A DNA stretch of 64,000 nucleotides from Takakia lepidozioides (lineage: Eukaryota > Streptophyta > Takakiopsida > Takakiales > Takakiaceae): NCBI GenBank assembly GCA_030704615.1, contig CM060733.1, forward strand, positions 63,118,001 through 63,182,000, given 5' to 3'. The notes under the pieces were generated by a model. That model was not told the origin of the DNA and did not search any database. It saw nothing but the letters and a program-made list of their open reading frames with translations. A program made the position numbers and the translations under genes. The stretch's first letter is position 1, and each line of letters begins with the position of its first letter. This document shows, one piece after another, positions 12,701 through 22,629 of this stretch.

Positions 12701-13662
12701 GCCAGGAGAGTCCCTCTTTTTTGCAACTCTAACATTATCTAAGTCTGGCTTGTAAAAAGCACTCCTGATGCCATGATGCTGGAGTGCTCCTGCCTTACCC
12801 AGTTGCCAACCAACTGCAAGAGAAATCACACAAAGCCAAGGGTATGCCTTACAATTGTACTAAACCATCACAAAATCACTGCTCAAGGAGTGGCCACCTC
12901 TTTCAATGGAAGAACAGGAGAAAAATCCGTAACCAGAAGACCATTCCCAATGATGAACACCCATCTTATCATCCACATGGGAAAACTCGAGCAGACGAGA
13001 CGCTTCAACATCGAAGACATACCTTGCAACTTCACAAAGCAGGAAAAGATCTCTTGGGACGTCAGAAAACAGTAGCTCAAATTGAACTGATGAACCCAAC
13101 TCCAACTCGATTAAGACAAGTGGATGAGTAGATTCATCAACATCTGAAACGCAACCTACCCGCAGCTGGAGGACAAGAGAGAAAAGAAGACACAAACACA
13201 AAAAACGGATTCCTGCAGCTCACTTGAAACCAGCCGACACATGAAGAAGCAGCATAAAACAGCACGGAGGAGGGGAAGACCCTATGTTGGTCCATGTTAA
13301 TGGAAACTCCTGAAAGCTTAGGAGTGAAGGGCTGAACGGACCAGAAAAGATAGAGAAAACGAGTTCAAACCTGAGCCAGGATCTGAAGAGCTTGGAAGCG
13401 CGATACCAAATGGCGCGGAGAGAAATCCAGGAGCAGAGCAGGTTTCAAATCGACCACTAGTCCCTGACGAGGCACGGGTGGCGCTGGTTTCTAAGTCAGC
13501 CTCAGAATCGAAGCGAGCGCTGCTGCGTGAAGGTCGAGCTACATCTGAGGACTTGTGCTCAGGCTGTATGGCCTCATCTCTGTGGGCAAGGCCGAGAAAA
13601 TCGCGGAACACGGGCTCATCTTTTTCGGCCATTACTAGAGTCATTGTTGTTGCGTGTACCAT
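9771..13662 (-). CDS. TIFY-domain protein gene, five exons
   Basis: Plant TIFY proteins are nuclear regulators; JAZ members repress jasmonate-type signalling and PPD members control growth. Exons: 13371-13662, 12632-12813, 11892-12379, 11218-11305, 9771-10025. Every join has GT..AG ends and compatible phase, giving about 434 residues. Exon 4 encodes RQLTIFYGGQAHVLDDVPPD (TIFY motif at about residues 333-338) and exon 5 continues with ADAIMALAG, so the domain is complete and split by an intron. Near the N-terminus is DEPVFRDFLGL; the middle is Ser/Pro-rich. Exon 5 runs to a TGA at 9771-9773. No C-terminal Jas motif is seen, so either it is absent (a TIFY- or PPD-like type) or a further exon was missed (a donor inside exon 5 is possible). 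The ATG at 13662 is the first in frame; the one at 13632 is an alternative. No frame breaks were found. Confidence 0.85.
10640..10985. repeat. Diverged tandem duplication of about 175 bp
   Basis: Two adjacent related copies share the order CTAAAGGCAATG / TTAAGGCAATG, CACCTTGTGCAGC / CACCTTCTGCAGC, GAAGCACAGAGCCCTGTTC / GAAAGCACAGGGTCCTGTTC and CTTTGCCCC. They lie in intron 4 of the TIFY gene. Divergence indicates an old duplication. Confidence 0.8.
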
Positions 13663-16220
13663 GAGACCGCCAAGCTCATGGCATGTGACTCACTGCTCAG
13701 TCACCTGATGAGACATCATCGTGTCAAGCAAGGCCAGTCGTGTGTTAGCAAGTAGATAAACAGCGCACCACAAGTTCCTGACTAGAGGATGCGAAAATGC
13801 TAACGGAGAGATTAAGCCCTCGTTACAACACTGTGACAAAATAGTCCCTTCCCGGAGCAGATCAGATCTGCCTATCGCAAAAACAACCATAGAACTGACT
13901 TTCGGTCACAAAACCTGTTCAACCTTATAATTCTTCGTGAAGACTTCAAACACAAGTTGGCAAGTCAAGTCTTCGGCAGCCAGTTTCACAATCCTCCTAC
14001 ACGGAGAGAGCCGCTCTCTGGTCTTATCTTACCACACATACTTCAGACTAGACGCTCTCCAATCACCATTTCTGCATACTTCTATCCACTGCATCCTGCG
14101 TCTCTGTACAGCCGAAGCCAAAAAGAGAGAGACGAGGGTGCAAATAGAAATCAACTCTGCTTTCATTACCGCCACTTCCCAGCAGAAACTCAGCAATCAT
14201 TCCAATCAACCCCCGTCACAAAGACCAGTTCAGGGAAACTCCACTCCTTCTCTCGAGTCCTATGCCAATCGACACCTTTACAAACACCTTTTCGGCCCAA
14301 ACTCCTATCCCCTCTTCCGTCCTCCAACTTCGCAACCACATTCGAGCGCAAGCTCCTCCCTCTTCCCACGAGGAATATCAAGCTGCCACGAGCAACAATG
14401 TACACGAGAAAGGTCGTGAGGCGGGGGGATCGTAGCTCTCCGCTGCCTGCAAGATGAAGGCATCCGTGGCTAAAGCAACACATCCATTAGGGCGCCCGCG
14501 GAGACGTGACCCGGCGAAAGAGCGGTCCGGATTGGCACTCTTGGAAATTTAAGGCACGCTCTGACTAAGTATAGCCAAGTCAGCAAGAATCTACAACTTG
14601 ACTTTCACACTACAGCGTTGTCATGCCACGTGGATGGATGGCAGTGGTATGGTTGTATATTGGAGGTAGTTAGGTGGGGTGAAAGGTGAGCGAGGGCGGT
14701 GGCCACATGGGGCTGGGTGCGGGCGGGGGTGAAGGGAAGCTGCCGGGTTGACCCGCGTAGAGCGTTTAATGCGCGGGTTGACTATTCATGGCGCCATCTG
14801 TACGCGCACTAGTCAACCTGCCCTATTATTGATTCGTGAAGACCCGGCCGGGATTTCTTAGTTATACCTAGAGATGTTACTCCTAAGGTTTATGCTCTTG
14901 TGAGCCGTCTGATCGAGGGAATCCCAGCCATCAAAATCCAAAATCCTTGCTGTTTCTTTATGCAGGTGAGGCCCTCGTAATCAGGGTTTTTTTTGAAGGA
15001 TTTTGAAAAGGGGTATGAGCGGCTATATATATTGGGTGTAGGGTAGTGCAAGTGGCCCCGCCCACTCTAGGCAATTTTCCTCCAATTCGTAGGCTACATG
15101 TATTTCCACTCTTGCCATACAATGGATTAGGTATTTTTGCGTCTAAATCCAAAATCAATCAATCAGAAAATTAGGCAATTAAAAAAACAGGTTCTCAAAT
15201 TAGGCATTGCATGCTACAATATTTTAGAATTAGGCACATGAGAAGAGAAAACATCTATTTTATTAAGAATAAAATTACAAAAATAGACACCCAATGCCCG
15301 TGGCCCTTCCAAGCTCCAGCTACCTTTCATTTCCTTTGAAACCCTAAAAATGCCCTTCTTTGTTGTACGCGGTGCTCCAAGGCTCAAGCTGGTACAAGCA
15401 AGCTCTCCCTTCGCTCTTACACTTTAGGTGAGTTCAATATTGATACTCCACACTAGTGTAGGCACGTTGGTACAAGGCTTTGGTACATTGGTCATTGGGT
15501 ACACTGGTTGTCATATTGGTATGCTGGTGTATGGTGAAACCTCTTATATAATGGTACTCTTGAATGCAATTTATATGAAGTTATTTCCGCACGCATATAT
15601 TTGTATTGATTTTTGTTTAATGAAATTTTGATCTTATTACAAACAACATGAGAAGAGGCTTGCAAGTTTTTTGGTGGAATTTTTGGGCATTAGGCACTTT
15701 GGTCCCATGATTTCCCGAAATTAGGCTTAAATCTGAAAAATTCACAGAATTTGTTAGGCACTTTTATTTTGAATTAATTATCGCCTAATCCGTTGTCCAG
15801 GGACGGTATTTGGCGAATCAAATGGATGTTGATGAGCAATAGAAGGCGAAGTACAGAAATAGTTGAAAGCCATAATAGACCAATGGAACTCTTTCTATGT
15901 GAAAACCATAGGCTAATTGGTAGAAATGAGGTGTATAGTTTTGGCAAGACAGGGGACGAGCATCTCCATGGAAACGGAGGAGGCTCCACAATCCTAAACC
16001 CACTCCTCATCTGGCCCGTCAGATCATCCTGCATGGGGCCCGCCATGGCTACATCTGTGCTCTCCCCGTGGGTCGACGGGCGAGGACCTTTTTTAGACCC
16101 CCCAATTTTTGGTGAAAACTGCCTTATTTGGACGTCTTTTTCCCTCTGTTTCATTCGCCAAGGGGATTTTCAGGCGGCCAAATGGCGAAAAATCGCCAAG
16201 AAAAAAACGCTGCTCGTAAT
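13663..16220. promoter_or_regulatory. Upstream region of the TIFY gene; no other gene seen
   Basis: The TIFY promoter and 5' UTR should lie just right of 13662. A GC-rich stretch at about 14480-14850 (GGGCGCCCGCGGAGACGTGACC, with CG-rich motifs) differs from the AT-rich surroundings and is the likeliest promoter zone. No TATA box or start site can be fixed. Beyond 14850 the DNA is AT-rich and non-coding, with repeated TTAGGCA words at about 15170-15790. Confidence 0.3.
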
Positions 16221-16222
16221 AA

Positions 16223-16275
16223 GGGGGCTTCCTAAAACTTGGCACTCGGCCATCCGAGTTTAAGGAAGGCCCCCC
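16223..16275. repeat. Imperfect hairpin (inverted repeat)
   Basis: GGGGGCTTCCTAAAAC at 16223-16238 pairs with GTTTAAGGAAGGCCCCC at about 16258-16275, around a 19-base loop. It could be a short transposon terminus or a transcribed hairpin. It lies 155 bases before the first exon-like segment of the methyltransferase-like gene. Confidence 0.65.
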
Positions 16276-16430
16276 TCCGAGGGCCTCACCGTACACTTTA
16301 CTATATTTATGATACACAACCAGCAGCTTAGTTGGATAGTGCACTTCATATTGCCATAGTGGTTTGAGGTTTGAGGCTCCAATCTTGTTACCTTGTGCTC
16401 CGTCATATTTGTTGCAAATTCTCATTTCAG

Positions 16431-17568
16431 TATCGTTTAATGGAAATGTGGCATTGCAGGGTGACTGAGAATGCCTTCATTGCCACCAACTTGTCGAGAC
16501 CACATGCTCTTCCGAGTGAAGAATGTCGGGAAGCAGGGGGTGCAAGAGTTTGCCAAATTCGCTCAGTGCCGACCTACTGCGCAAGTCGGAGGCAAAGGTA
16601 GACAGAACCTGGTATAGGCTGAGCATGGACGCCATGGTGGACTACATATTTCGGGTGCAGCGCTCTCTTCTTTTGTTGACGTAATCAGTATTTGCTCCCC
16701 CAATCGAAGAAAAAGTGTGGACCAGGATTTCTAATCTTATGTGCGCATTGTTGACAGACGAAAATTGAGCAGGATTTGGCACATGCGAGGAGGTTCTACA
16801 TGGACTCAAAGGAGAAGAAACTAACCCTTCTGACACTGGAATCATATCTTAAAGCTGCAGAGGCGAAGGCTCGCGTCAAGTACAAGTCGCGGATGGTGAG
16901 TACGTGGCCATTGCTGATCCCGCCCTCAGTGTCGACTTTCTGGTGGAGGTGGAGAAGCGCTACTCCCGCGCTCTTAAGCCCGCGATGACACTGGAGAAGC
17001 TGCATTGTCTAGCCACAGCTTGTGTGGTTGCAACAGAGAAGGTTATACATTCTTAACCAAATTTTCTTGTGGCAACAATTCGTTTTCGTGATGTCTTGCG
17101 CTTACTAATATGCACGCTGGTTGGACAGACCCGATGGCTCCAAATCTGAAATGGGTCCCAGAGTACACTGGACATGTGGAGCTTCCCAAAACCCGACAAA
17201 CTGTCCGACCCCACATTCAACATGTGGATGAATCGCATGACATGGTGGTTTCAGGTACTTTCCCACGCTTCATTTGGCGCTTCTACTCTTGTATCGGGTG
17301 GATTTCCTGTAATTCTTGAGGAATGATGTCTGATGGAGAATCTCTGCAAGTGACGACGAATGTGCAAGAGCAGCTTGACACCCAAGCACATCAGTTCAAG
17401 CTGGAGATTGCAGGAGAAGCAGAGAGCCTCCGCGACTATGTGACGAGGTACTTTCTGCTATACAAAACCGACCTGTTCTTTCGAGAGATACCGCATGCCC
17501 GGAGGAGCCATGAGTTCACCGACCAGCCGAACGCGGACAAAGAGGCAATGCGCCTTCTGTACATGTAA
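16431..17568 (+). pseudogene. N-terminal exons of the methyltransferase-like gene, frames partly broken
   Basis: Several exon-like blocks flanked by AG/GT. 16431-16597 reads MWHCRVTENAFIATNLSR, then after a 1-base shift LFRVKNVGKQGVQEFAKFA. 16758 to about 16896 reads TKIEQDLAHARRFYMDSKEK and LESYLKAAEAKARVKYKS. About 16893-17040, in another frame, reads DFLVEVEKRYSRALKPAMTL. About 17125-17253 reads GWTDPMAPNLKWVPEYTGHV. 17323-17568 reads QEQLDTQAHQFKLEIAGEAE and more. I know no family name for these blocks. Their order, strand and lack of stops link them to the downstream ORF at 18374-19510. Not all phases agree, so this copy is probably inactive. Confidence 0.6.
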
Positions 17569-17639
17569 ATATGCGGTGCTCCTCTTTGATCCGTGACCAT
17601 TGTAGTCCCTGGAGTTTGTGGATGTAAAACACCTTATGT

Positions 17640-18345
17640 GGGGCATGACAATTGGTTGTGAAGAAATGTCTAAGTCCCTGGGGTGCCTGCCCCCGAGACA
17701 GAGAAAATGGCGCCGAATTTCCAGTCTTGGTGAAAGCCACCCCAGGGACTAGCCATTTGGAAGCCCCGAATCTGGAAATTCGGCGCCATTTTCCCAGCTT
17801 GGGGCCCAAAATGGCTATGTCCAATGAGGGGCTGGCCACGATACGGGAAAAATGGCGCCGAATTTGCAGTCTAGGTACTATCCACCCTCGGGACTTAAGC
17901 CATTTCTTGGCCTTGGAACTAGAAATTCGGAGCCATTTTTCCAAGTTGGGCCCCAAAATGGCTAAAGTCCCAGAAGGGGCTGGCCCCCAACCTGGAAAAA
18001 TGGCGCCGAATTTCCAGTATCAGTGCCAGCCACCCCAGGGACTTAGCCATTTCCAAGGCCCGGAACTGGAAATTCGGCGCCATTTTTCCAGGTTGGGTCC
18101 GAAAGTGGCCAAGTCCTAGAAGAGGCTGGCCCCCAACCTGGAAAAATGGCGCTGAATTTCCAGTTTCGCTGCCAGCCACCCCAGGGACTTAGCCATTTAT
18201 GGGGCCCGAAAGTGGAAATTCGACGCCATTTTTCCAGCTTGGCCCCAAAACGGCTAAGTCCCAGAAGGGGCTGCCTCGCCCACGGGAAAAATGGCGCCGA
18301 ATTACCACTTTCGTTGCCCGGCACCCTGGGGAGCCGGGAGCAGCG
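17640..18345. repeat. Palindromic tandem array with GGCGCC cores, about 146-bp period
   Basis: The word AAATGGCGCCGAATTTCCAG occurs in forward orientation at about 17703, 17848, 17995, 18143 and 18287. It occurs in reverse orientation at about 17772, 17921, 18065 and 18213. Forward and reverse copies alternate, so each unit can fold into a hairpin. The array lies between two coding blocks of one gene, so it is probably intronic. Minus-strand ORFs over it are artefacts. Confidence 0.93.
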
Positions 18346-18370
18346 CCCCCCCCCCCCCCCCCCCCCCCCC
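18346..18370. repeat. Poly-C tract of 25
   Basis: An uninterrupted run of 25 C closes the palindromic array and abuts the next coding block. The true length may be uncertain because of sequencing error. Confidence 0.95.
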
Positions 18371-18373
18371 GCA

Positions 18374-19510
18374 TGTACACTGACGTTATGGTGAAGGAGT
18401 GGCATCTGGAGCATTTGCGCGACTGCCCTTGGTATGTGGACCTTCCGCTCGGAGGGATCGACGCCTCCGAGTTTCAATTGAAGCTGGATGCTGAGGCCCG
18501 CCAAAACTGAACTCCACTGCCTCCGCTGGATCCAAAGGAGGCGAAAGCACTTGCCAAGTCCAGGAAAGCGGCAGAGCTTGCTCAGGCAAGTATTCAGGAG
18601 AAGTTGAATGAGAAGAAAAAAGGGTTGAAGAAAAGGACACGGAAACAGGGGACTGCAATAACCCCAAAAAAACAGAAAATTAGCGGGGCGCGAGAAGAGG
18701 CGCAGGAGGGGCCCGAAGGGAGTGACTCGGACGACGACTTTGTGCAAGGTCTTGCCCCTGCTGCTGCTGCTACCAAATCACCGATAGTCCGGGTTCCCAA
18801 GTCAGTTTGGACCCGGACTGGCTCTGCCAAGAAGTTGGCATTTGAGGGCGAGCATACACGACGGTATTCGGCGGTGACGTTTCCCCATAGGCCAAAGTTA
18901 GAACCCCCAACAATCATTCAATGCGTCAATGAGAACTTCCTTGACGCTCTGGCTGCCAGAGCGAAGAAGGTGGCACACAACAAGTCTCTGGAGGAGCTGA
19001 AGGGGAAAGCAAAGAAGAGGGCTGCCGCTACAGAGCCTAAAGACACCCCTGGTTTGGAAGCCATCATGGAATTCTTCACGGCTATGAGCAGGGATTGTAA
19101 GAGCACTCCGGGGGGGGGTGTGGTGGAGAGAGCTTGCGATATGATTCTCCTCGATATTCCAGATGGAGAGCTGCTGGAGGGCCTGGATGGTGTGCCCACC
19201 TGGAACAAGTTTACTAAGGACTACTGGAGAGCCGGGTTTGGGCTGGCGGGGATGCCCTTGGATGACGGTGGATGTATGGTGGTCCTTGCCACAAGAGGGA
19301 AGACGACAGAGAATGTTGTGGCAAGGTGGACACCGAAAAGTGCCACCCCGGTCCTCCTCAAAAACTGGTTCTGCAGAAATAGGCAGGGGTTGCGAACAGA
19401 GGGCCAGAGTGTAAGTTATCAATCTATTGCCTTCACTCCATATCATGGTGTATCTAAACTAGACTTTGGAGTTGATCCCTCTTTTGTTGGATGTGCAGAC
19501 ATTGGTGTTT
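18374..19510 (+). CDS. Methyltransferase-like protein, DIPDG motif block
   Basis: Continues the gene from 16.4-17.6 kb. About 18374-18510 reads VKEWHLEHLRDCPWYVDLPL, then an in-frame TGA at 18508. From 18511 a Lys-rich coiled stretch leads into a long frame (18604-19409). Within it, VVERACDMILLDIPDGELLE is a hydrophobic strand ending in DIPDG, placed like the D/N-PP-Y motif IV of DNA N4/N6 methyltransferases. FGLAGMPLDDGGCMVVLATR follows, as the next strand does in such enzymes. A GTAAGT donor at 19410 and acceptor near 19498 add TLVFEAL and a stop, so the SAM-binding half seen at 47 kb is missing here. DIPDG lacks the usual PP-Y/W, so catalysis is doubtful. The methyltransferase assignment is inference from motif order. 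Confidence 0.5.
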
Positions 19511-19540
19511 GAGGCTTTGTGAAGAGAGGGTCTACGTCAT

Positions 19541-20063
19541 TTCATCCATCCACCTCCTTAGGGCGAATTTAGGATTTTTTATCCGTCTATGAAGCAAAAA
19601 ACACAATTAATCGGGTCTCGTGAGTGTCGTTGACTTGATAATTTGGTGCTGTTACTAATCTCCTCCATAAATCACCAAACTTGGTGAAAAATCATAATTT
19701 AACACCTTGTAGATGCCTGAAAAGTTTCAGGGTGATTGGGGATGACCAGATTTTTCTATCGCCGGTTTTCGCCGTCTCGTCATCTCGGAAGTTGTTCCTT
19801 CTTAGGAAATATATAACTACTGGTGGCCCTGAAGGTCTCTGGCCCTGCCACTGGGTCCTAACCTTCCCGGAGCCTTCTCCTACATGCTCCGCACCGTTGG
19901 GGAGTCACATCTTCACCGTGAAGCTTACTACTCCGCCGTTTGCTTCGATGCAGCATCTTGCTTTGTCGCGATATTTCATCACTGCACAGATGGTTTCTTC
20001 CAATTGCCAAACTCCTCACCGTGTGTTCATACTGGACTTGAAAGACGGGAGAACAGAGAGATG
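19541..20063 (+). repeat. Dispersed repeat, copy 1 (inverted relative to 39.9 kb)
   Basis: About 520 bp are similar to the reverse complement of 39862-40385. Shared landmarks in order are TTTCATCCATCCA, TTGACTTGATAATTTG, AAATCACCAAACTTGGTG, GGCCCTGCCACTGGGTC, GCTTTGTCGCGATA and ACTCCTCACCGTGTG. No protein-coding potential is evident, so it is probably part of a non-autonomous element or an element's untranslated end. Confidence 0.82.
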
Positions 20064-20619
20064 CAATACGGGACGCGAACACTCGTCATGTATTGTTTGA
20101 ACAGGTGCGCGTTGTCGTTACTGGTACCGAATTGGCAGCCTAATCCGCTGTCGATGCAGCTTCCTACGGTCATCTTGATGCCAGAGCTTCTCTCCATGGT
20201 CGTCGCAAACATATTCTATGTTCCTATGTGCTTTACCAACGATTCCCAAATAACTAACAAACTACCCTGTTTTGGCAGTACAATTCCGAAACTGTTTGTC
20301 TGGAGATCAAAAATAATTTGAATAGAAAAATGTACCATTATATGCATCTACAGTGGACATGAGTTAATGTCAAGAAACAACAAGGCAAATGGAAAAAACG
20401 GTTAAGGATGAATTCATGGGAAATCCGTCAGGGCCAGAAAGAGACGGAAGGGTGTTTGAAATCAAACACGTGGCCGAAGGAGAGGGGCTCCCTCCATTGC
20501 ATGTACTGCAAGGGAGAGTGACATCATGCGACACGACAAAATAAGCAGCCGAAGTACCCACCCGGTACATCCGCCGCAACTAATCCAGGGAATTTAAGTG
20601 CGCAGGAAGGACAGGACAA

Positions 20620-21031
20620 TAAATGTCTTACCCGACCACCTAAGGGGAAATGCCAAATTTGTGAACATGTTGGCTATTCGAAAGAAATGTGTGAACTAGG
20701 TAAAAAGGTAATTTGGCAAAATTACCTAGCAACCATGGATTCGGTAAACAGTGGCCAAGCTGGAAATAAATCGGCGCTCAAAGAACAAGATCAAGAATTG
20801 AGAGTAGTTATGAGCGGCAGAGTAGGAGTTATCCCCGATAACCACTGCGTAGGAGGCGCTAGCACTAAGGTCTATAGCCTGCTTTGTTGGATTACCGATG
20901 GATTCACCCTAAAAACAGTTGGTTCAGCTCTCTGGTCTAATATTTGGCTGGCATGGGTAAGCTTCGCAAACATCTCACCAAAGCCCAACCTAGCAACTAC
21001 TATGAAATCCTCAGACAACACCTTTTTCTGA
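20620..21031 (+). pseudogene. Zinc-knuckle fragment of the retroelement ORF X family
   Basis: A plus-strand frame reads KCQICEHVGYSKEMC, which fits a retroviral-type CX2CX4HX4C knuckle with the His changed to Tyr. It continues WQNYLATMDSVNSG and RVGVIPDNHCVGG. The segment QNYL...RVGV(V/I)P..., then a YS...ITD(Y/G)...TL block, is matched by the minus-strand sequence at 53524-53850. This is therefore a detached copy of the start of ORF X. Such knuckles bind nucleic acid in Gag proteins. Confidence 0.6.
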
Positions 21032-21537
21032 ATACCAACTCCCCAAATCCTTCCGAAAGAAATCAGGCAAAACGGTGTCCAACCGGGACAGCAAAGGTAT
21101 CAGTTAGGTCAATAACATTTGGGTGAACAACTCACTCAAGTCCTTTGAATCAATAGCAATGTCAGTTGGAAAGGGCAGAGCGGCTATCATGACCTGATTC
21201 AATCCATCCCTCCCCAATGGCTGGCAACCCTTGCCTCTGGTCCCGCAGAGCCTACAAACAACACTTGGGCCCTGGTTATTCTTCAAGGTCAGCTTTCCAT
21301 CCTGTTCGTTAAAAGATATCACCCCGCATCAACTCACTGTTTTTTCCTTCAATATTAACACTACCTCTCTGGTTCTTTCACTTTCCTCTACCCTCCCTCT
21401 GCACATCAAGCCTATCCCCCTTACCCCGGTGCGGATTTGCTGCTGGACTTCCCCAGATAGGTCACTGAACCCCCTGATTGGCAATGAAATGAGTGTTTCA
21501 AATTCAAAGTTTCAGCGCAAGAGGCATTGTAACTTAC
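21032..21537. other. No supportable gene
   Basis: Between the zinc-knuckle fragment and the ParB-like exon. Open frames are short or by-products, and nothing is recognised. Confidence 0.4.
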
Positions 21538-21995
21538 GAGTTGATGTCTGCCATAGCAGCTTTGAGAAGACTGCGATCCTTTGGCCCCGCAACCTTCAAC
21601 ACAACACACTCCACGGCGTAATGCCAATCCAGGTCATTGGGGTGGGCTTGGGCTATGTGCTCCATCCATGTCAGGAGGCGATGGTTGCCATCCCACACGT
21701 AAAACATCTTCCCGGACAAGTGGTGGAAAAGAGGATCAGTAGCAATCAATCTCTCGAACTCCTCATTTCGCCTTTGCCAATGGGGAACCCATTTGTCCAC
21801 TCCTCGGAAGTGTGGGCATGAGAAGCTCCGTGGTCGTTCTCAATCGAGACATAAAACGCGGCAGACCCCATTCGATATCCATCCCGGAAAGAGAATTTCA
21901 GCTTGTCGATATCGCCTGGGAGGGCAGGTCTGACCACCTGCAATGATACCAAGCGGCAGAGAGGAATCCGCAGCTTTGCTGGGTAGACCATGCCT
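21538..21995 (-). pseudogene. ParB/Srx-like domain fragment (WDGNHR motif)
   Basis: Reads CRLVSLQVVRPALPGDIDKL and FRDGYRMGSAAFYVSIEND. After a frameshift near 21795 it continues WVPHWQRRNEEFERLIATDP, HHLSGKMFYVWDGNHRLLTW and DLDWHYAVECVVLKVAG. It closes at a GTAAGT donor (exon end 21538). The hydrophobic-W-DGNHR-L stretch matches the core of the ParB N-terminal/sulfiredoxin fold, where G-x-H-R binds nucleotide. In bacteria and phages such domains are often fused to DNA methylases. Here it is a spliced eukaryotic exon and probably belongs with the methyltransferase-like gene family of this window. No residues from memory were used beyond the motif. Confidence 0.55.
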
Positions 21996-22629
21996 CCCAA
22001 GACCTTGCCAATGTTGCTGTGGGTTGCGGCCTGAATGGGGCTAGGCCTTCTCTTAGTAATACTTCCAAGAATCCGGCATAGACATGTCCTCTACCTCACA
22101 AACACGAATTGTACAAGTATCTCCGGCTACGAATCCATGCTAATGCCCTGACTGGCTTTCTCACCTTAAAATCGAGTCAAATTATAAGCCTCCCAATGGC
22201 CTCGGCCTTCCTCGCTCGTATATGTCTCTGGTCGAACCCCACTAAACTATTCAACCCCACAGTCCCGATTGCTTCACCCCTTCTTCCCTGGCTGAAACAG
22301 TACAGTTAATTCACCCTCATTGGGCTCACTGCAACTCGACCCGACATAATGGAAATGAGCATTTGGTAACAACCTCCACCCCTTCTTCCACTAGAAGCAT
22401 TCGTGTCTTTTTCGAATCGACTGCATGTCCGCGACCACTCCGGGAACCACTTGGTAGTAAACGGGACTACTGGAGAGTCGAAACAGACAGTGAATATGTA
22501 GTCGACTCAACGACTCCATGAACCACTGCGCATTCATTGCACCCATGACTCGGCAGCACATTTGCTGACGTGGCTTTCACAAAAAGAGGTAAACAAAATG
22601 TGGCCTTGGGGGAATAGATATTTTAATAC
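21996..22629. other. No supportable gene
   Basis: Upstream of the ParB-like exon (minus strand) and of the next plus-strand gene. It may contain promoters of either. No motif is recognised. Confidence 0.4.

Noticed and set aside
12860-13201. Minus-strand ORF of 113 residues between TIFY exons 1 and 2
   Set aside because: Lies wholly in the 557-bp intron. Exons 1 and 2 join in phase without it, and no acceptor-donor pair makes it a better exon.
17516-18747. Several ORFs of 60-234 residues on both strands
   Set aside because: By-products of the palindromic array and poly-C/poly-G tract (Gly-, Pro- or repeat-rich).
21538-21995. Bacterial or phage contamination as the source of the ParB-like and methylase-like sequences
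   Set aside because: They have spliceosomal donor and acceptor sites, share sequence with other loci in the window and lie among plant-type elements.
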